From Magnolia sinica (lineage: Eukaryota; Streptophyta; Magnoliopsida; Magnoliales; Magnoliaceae): 64,000 nt of DNA. The stretch is from NCBI RefSeq assembly GCF_029962835.1, contig NC_080575.1:41578336-41642335 (forward strand), written 5' to 3'. The notes beneath the pieces are model-generated. The model was given only the letters and a program-made list of their open reading frames with translations, was not told where the DNA came from and ran no database searches. Of this stretch, positions 60,914-64,000 are shown piece after piece. The position numbers and the translations under genes were made by a program. Position 1 is the first letter of the stretch. Each line of letters begins with the position of its first letter.

Positions 60914-61727
60914 TTAGGTTTATTGCTTTTATAGGATTTAGGACTAGGGTAATTTTCTTCCAATATGTTTAGTTGTTGTGCTAACTCTTTCATGCTAAGA
61001 TTCGTGGAAAAGCTTCAAGTTTCCTTCCTCCAAGTACTATCTTTCCATCACTACCCTCTTTCTTTTCGTTGCCTCATGTGCATTACATGCTTATTTCCTT
61101 TACGTTGAGGACAATGTAGATTTTAGGTTCGGGGGTGTGGATTAGATAAACAAATCAGTATTTTCTTAGTCTTAAGCAAAAAAGGTGTGGAATTTTTGAA
61201 TTTTTCAAACTAAAAACCTATTTGGAAAGCGATAGTTGGTGCACTTAAGGATGATTTAAGTATGATGATGGGACAAAGATTAAATTTTGAATTGTTAGAG
61301 TTTGATCAACTAATTAATCTATCTCCTAAGTTCTTGCAATCGATGGATTAAGAGGAAGTTTGGATATCATATCCATTCAAATTACAAAGACACGTTCAAA
61401 TTGCTTTCTGTGAGTTGTGATAGAATTTTCAATTGTTAGTATGTAAATCATTGAAAGATGTTGGTAATTGAGTATGGAGAATTTTATCCACATTAAAGAT
61501 GAAAAACCAATTTTTTTTAAAAAAAGGAGATCGACAAAAAGGTCAAAAATGAAAAGAATGAAGAATGACAATGTCTTTGAAGGGAATAAAAAAGGTCTCT
61601 GAAAAGAATGTAAAAGTCTAAAAAAGAATGAATAAGAGTGGATGTCAATATAAAATCAGAAACTAGAAAAATAAGAAAAATGGGATATGAAATTGTGGGT
61701 TATACCACTAATACTGAAGAATAAATA
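60914..61727 (+). other. Athila 3' non-coding tail
   Basis: After pol comes GTTGAGGACAATGTAGATTT and a TTCGGGGGTGTGG run (61103-61140), a stretch conserved in Athila elements. AT-rich sequence then runs to the Copia-2 boundary. No gene is seen. Confidence 0.7.
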
Positions 61728-62237
61728 TGAGACAAGGTCCTAAAGGGGGGTGAATAGAACTTTTTAAATATTTTGCCTATTTAAAATTCCTAATTACCTA
61801 ACTTAAACAATAATTCAATTTAAAGCAAGTAAGACAATATAACTCTAAAGGCTTCCAAGAGAATAGAGGGTTCAATCACAAAGGCTATTCAAGATATACA
61901 AATAAAACAACTAACTTAGTGTTGTGAGCTTGTGTGTTGAGTGTGCTTCCTATCAATCTTAAGCATTCATTTAATCATGTATAAGCAATCAATCATTCAA
62001 ACTTAAATAAACATGATTAAATAGATGAGCAAATAATAATTCCAAACACAAGCATATATAGTGGTTCGGCTAGTTGCCAACTCCACTCCCGACAACCGCA
62101 CTCTCTCTTAGAGTGTGTCAAATTTCATTATAAATGGTTTTAAATCAGGTTCACTATTAACCTTTACAGCCCTACACAAAAGACTCAACAATTTATGCTC
62201 TTCACATGAGTAAAGGTCCTACACTAAGAACCTATGT

Positions 62238-62397
62238 TTAGGCCCACCAAAAAGGTCCCACAATAGGCACCTCCGTTTAGGCCCACCGACCAAGGTCCCA
62301 TAAAAGGCACCTACATTTTGGCCCACTGGCCAAGGTCCCACACAAGGCACCTACATTTAGGCCCACTGGCCAAGGTCCCACACAAGGCACCTACATG
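62238..62397. repeat. 40-bp tandem repeat, four units, in the Copia-2 LTR
   Basis: Units with GGCCCAC start about 62241, 62280, 62320 and 62360 and contain CAAGGTCCCA and AGGCACCTAC. The last two are almost identical. Confidence 0.93.
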
Positions 62398-62951
62398 AGT
62401 TTGTTGATAGAAAACACTTAGCCTCAATCCTCCATGAGGATAGAGACTAAACTTTGGACTCTTAAAAATGACACTTACTTGTCGGAATGAGTCCTCTCTT
62501 GTAGCTTGTCTTGGATTGCTTAATCTTTGCTCTTCCGTGCTTGAATTAGCTCCCCAATGCTCTCCCAATCGCTATACTATAGTTTACCTGTTGTTTCAAC
62601 TTCACGATCAAGAACCTTACATATGATGTTCCTATAAAGGTAACCAAGGTAATGGGAGTTTATTGAATCTCTAATGAATGTTAAGAATGGATTTCCTAAG
62701 AGATTCAACTGATAAACGCTCTAGAGTATCATGGAGACTAAAGTTTTACTTATAAGTTCAGTCTCTATACTCTAGAGGAGGCTTGAGATCATGTTCTTCA
62801 TTAATAGGAGCTTTGAATGCTCATGAGTGATGAATCACAATGAAAAGAACATGAATCTCATGTGAATAGAGTCTAGGATAAGTTATTTGAGGTTGGGACA
62901 ACCTAAGGACTCTGAAATGCCTAAATCCACACATTTCATAAAGTTCTGGAT

Positions 62952-63285
62952 CCTATATTTATAGGGAAAAGGTCTTAATGGATATAAAATGACTAGTTCT
63001 CGGTTCTACCGAGTGAACCTTTGGTAGAACCGAAATTCACTTGGTAGCACCGAAATATCACTCGGTGGTACCGAATTAAATCTTGAAGTTGCTCGATGAA
63101 TTTTACTGCTTTCAGTGGCACCGAAATTTGTACATCGGTAGGAGTAGGTGGCACCAAAATTCTAGTCGGTAGTACCGAATTTCCTTTGAAGGCTGATGGA
63201 ACGTTTTGGGCACTTTCGGTGGTACTGAAGGTATCTTCGGTGCAACCGAAAGTGCCATTCGGTGGCACCTTCTCTTGCCGAACTA
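62952..63285 (-). promoter_or_regulatory. Copia-2 LTR promoter: CGGTNNNACCG palindrome array plus TATA box
   Basis: About ten copies of CGGT-NNN-ACCG, some with one mismatch, lie between 63000 and 63285 (for example CGGTTCTACCG, CGGTGGTACCG, CGGTAGTACCG, CGGTGCAACCG). On the minus strand the array comes just before TATAAATATAG (62952-62964). Confidence 0.7.
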
Positions 63286-63603
63286 GGATATATTTTTCCT
63301 TTTTAATTCTTTATCTTATGATTCATTCAATAACTTGAACTTTCTCAAAGCCAAGACTAATAGGATAGAAAGAATGAACTTGGAGTTGGCTTTGAATAGA
63401 TGACCTAAGTGGGTTTTCCTATTTAGGTTTAAGTCATCAATAGGCAAGATCCTAATCGTAGAAGCCTCTTAGGAATCTGTCTTTATAGCTCGGGCTTCTG
63501 CTCTAGTTGCGTCGTCGGTCTTCATTTGCAAAGGACTCATCCGACTACTTGACACAACTAGTAACATGATTGACAAACATGTGTGCAAATACGTACACTA
63601 ACA

Positions 63604-63618
63604 ATCTCCCCCTTTATC
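63604..63618 (-). other. Copia-2 polypurine tract
   Basis: Minus strand GATAAAGGGGGAGAT directly before the LTR start. Confidence 0.85.
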
Positions 63619-64000
63619 AATTACGTGACAACAACAACCTATCACAGGATACTGTTATGATCCATACCATGACCTACCAAAACAATAAAAGATTACATAT
63701 CATGTACCAAATTACAACTCAAACATAAGACTAGATATGTAACATAGAGATTTTACTCCCCTGTAGTTTCTTCCATAATCATCTTGTATTCTGCAGAAAA
63801 TAATGGAGTGTTTTGGTGGGTGGATAGGTTTCTTCTCCCCCTTTTTGTTAGTTATTGGCAAAGGATTTACCAAAAAGTAAGCCAATATATGATGAAATTC
63901 AATGTCGAGAGAGAGCGAGCATGTAAATCACATAAAGTTAAACTGGAATAGTTGTGAAATATATAAGCATTATGTGATCAAAAGAAAGATATAACCCATG

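Larger units (their letters stand above)
61728..63603 (-). repeat. Copia-2 3' LTR (1876 bp, minus strand)
   Basis: On the minus strand it begins TGTTAGTGTACGTATTTGC at 63603 and ends at 61728 with TCA. It carries a palindrome array, a TATA box (62952-62964) and a 40-bp tandem repeat. Confidence 0.85.
61728..64000 (-). mobile_element. Copia-2: minus-strand Copia element, 3' LTR and start of interior
   Basis: The minus strand shows a polypurine tract (63604-63618) followed by an LTR of 1876 bp ending at 61728 with CACCCCCCTTTAGGACC, as in Copia LTR ends (compare Copia-1 near 10763-10773). A second purine run (AAAAAGGGGGAGAAG, about 63833-63848) lies further inside. The coding part is beyond the window. 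Confidence 0.85.

Overview
This is a plant nuclear window, almost entirely nested transposable elements in various states of decay. The evidence for a plant is the element set: Copia with an extra 3' ORF, Tat and Athila-type Gypsy, CACTA, Mutator-like MITEs and a plant mobile domain relic, plus one spliced gene of the plant chalcone-isomerase-like fatty-acid-binding family. The dispersed GTGGGGCCCACC-rich repeats remind me of magnoliid genomes, but that is a weak impression. I see no rRNA, tRNA, CRISPR array or bacterial-style operon.

Layout. 1-10793: a Copia element (Copia-1; 5' LTR cut by the window edge, gag-pol broken, an intact extra ORF before the 3' LTR). It sits in the integrase of a Tat-type Gypsy element whose 3' half, with an antisense accessory ORF and 3' LTR, runs 10794-15589. 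15624-16237: a MITE. 16633-24183: a Mutator-like MITE split by a 7.0-kb non-autonomous CACTA element (17064-24089, TSD CGG), which carries exons of an SPT5/KTF1-like gene. 24499-24975: a second Mutator-like MITE with a clear TSD, just upstream of the only plausible working host gene, a four-exon FAP-type gene (25271-27378). 29031-35163: a diverged copy of a long non-coding repeat family. 35733-37878: a Gypsy solo LTR (TSD GAAAT). 38797-39667: a plant mobile domain pseudogene broken by an Athila-type Gypsy element that starts at 39668. That element's gag is interrupted twice by ~5.3-kb non-coding TG...CA elements (41749-51017 and 51633-56914), and the first of these holds a third copy (42149-46131). 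Athila protease, RT and integrase relics follow (57847-60913). A minus-strand Copia element (Copia-2) starts at 61728 and runs off the end.

The host gene appears self-contained. The rest is a record of insertions: host sequence, then Gypsy elements, then Copia or giant non-coding elements inside them. Three points stand out. Three unrelated LTRs each carry their own array of short palindromes just upstream of the TATA box, and in Copia-1 the same palindrome recurs in front of the extra ORF. A CACTA transposon has captured exons resembling an RNA-directed DNA methylation factor. A 5.3-kb non-coding element family has 5-bp target duplications and internal minisatellites of TGGGCY and CGATT motifs.
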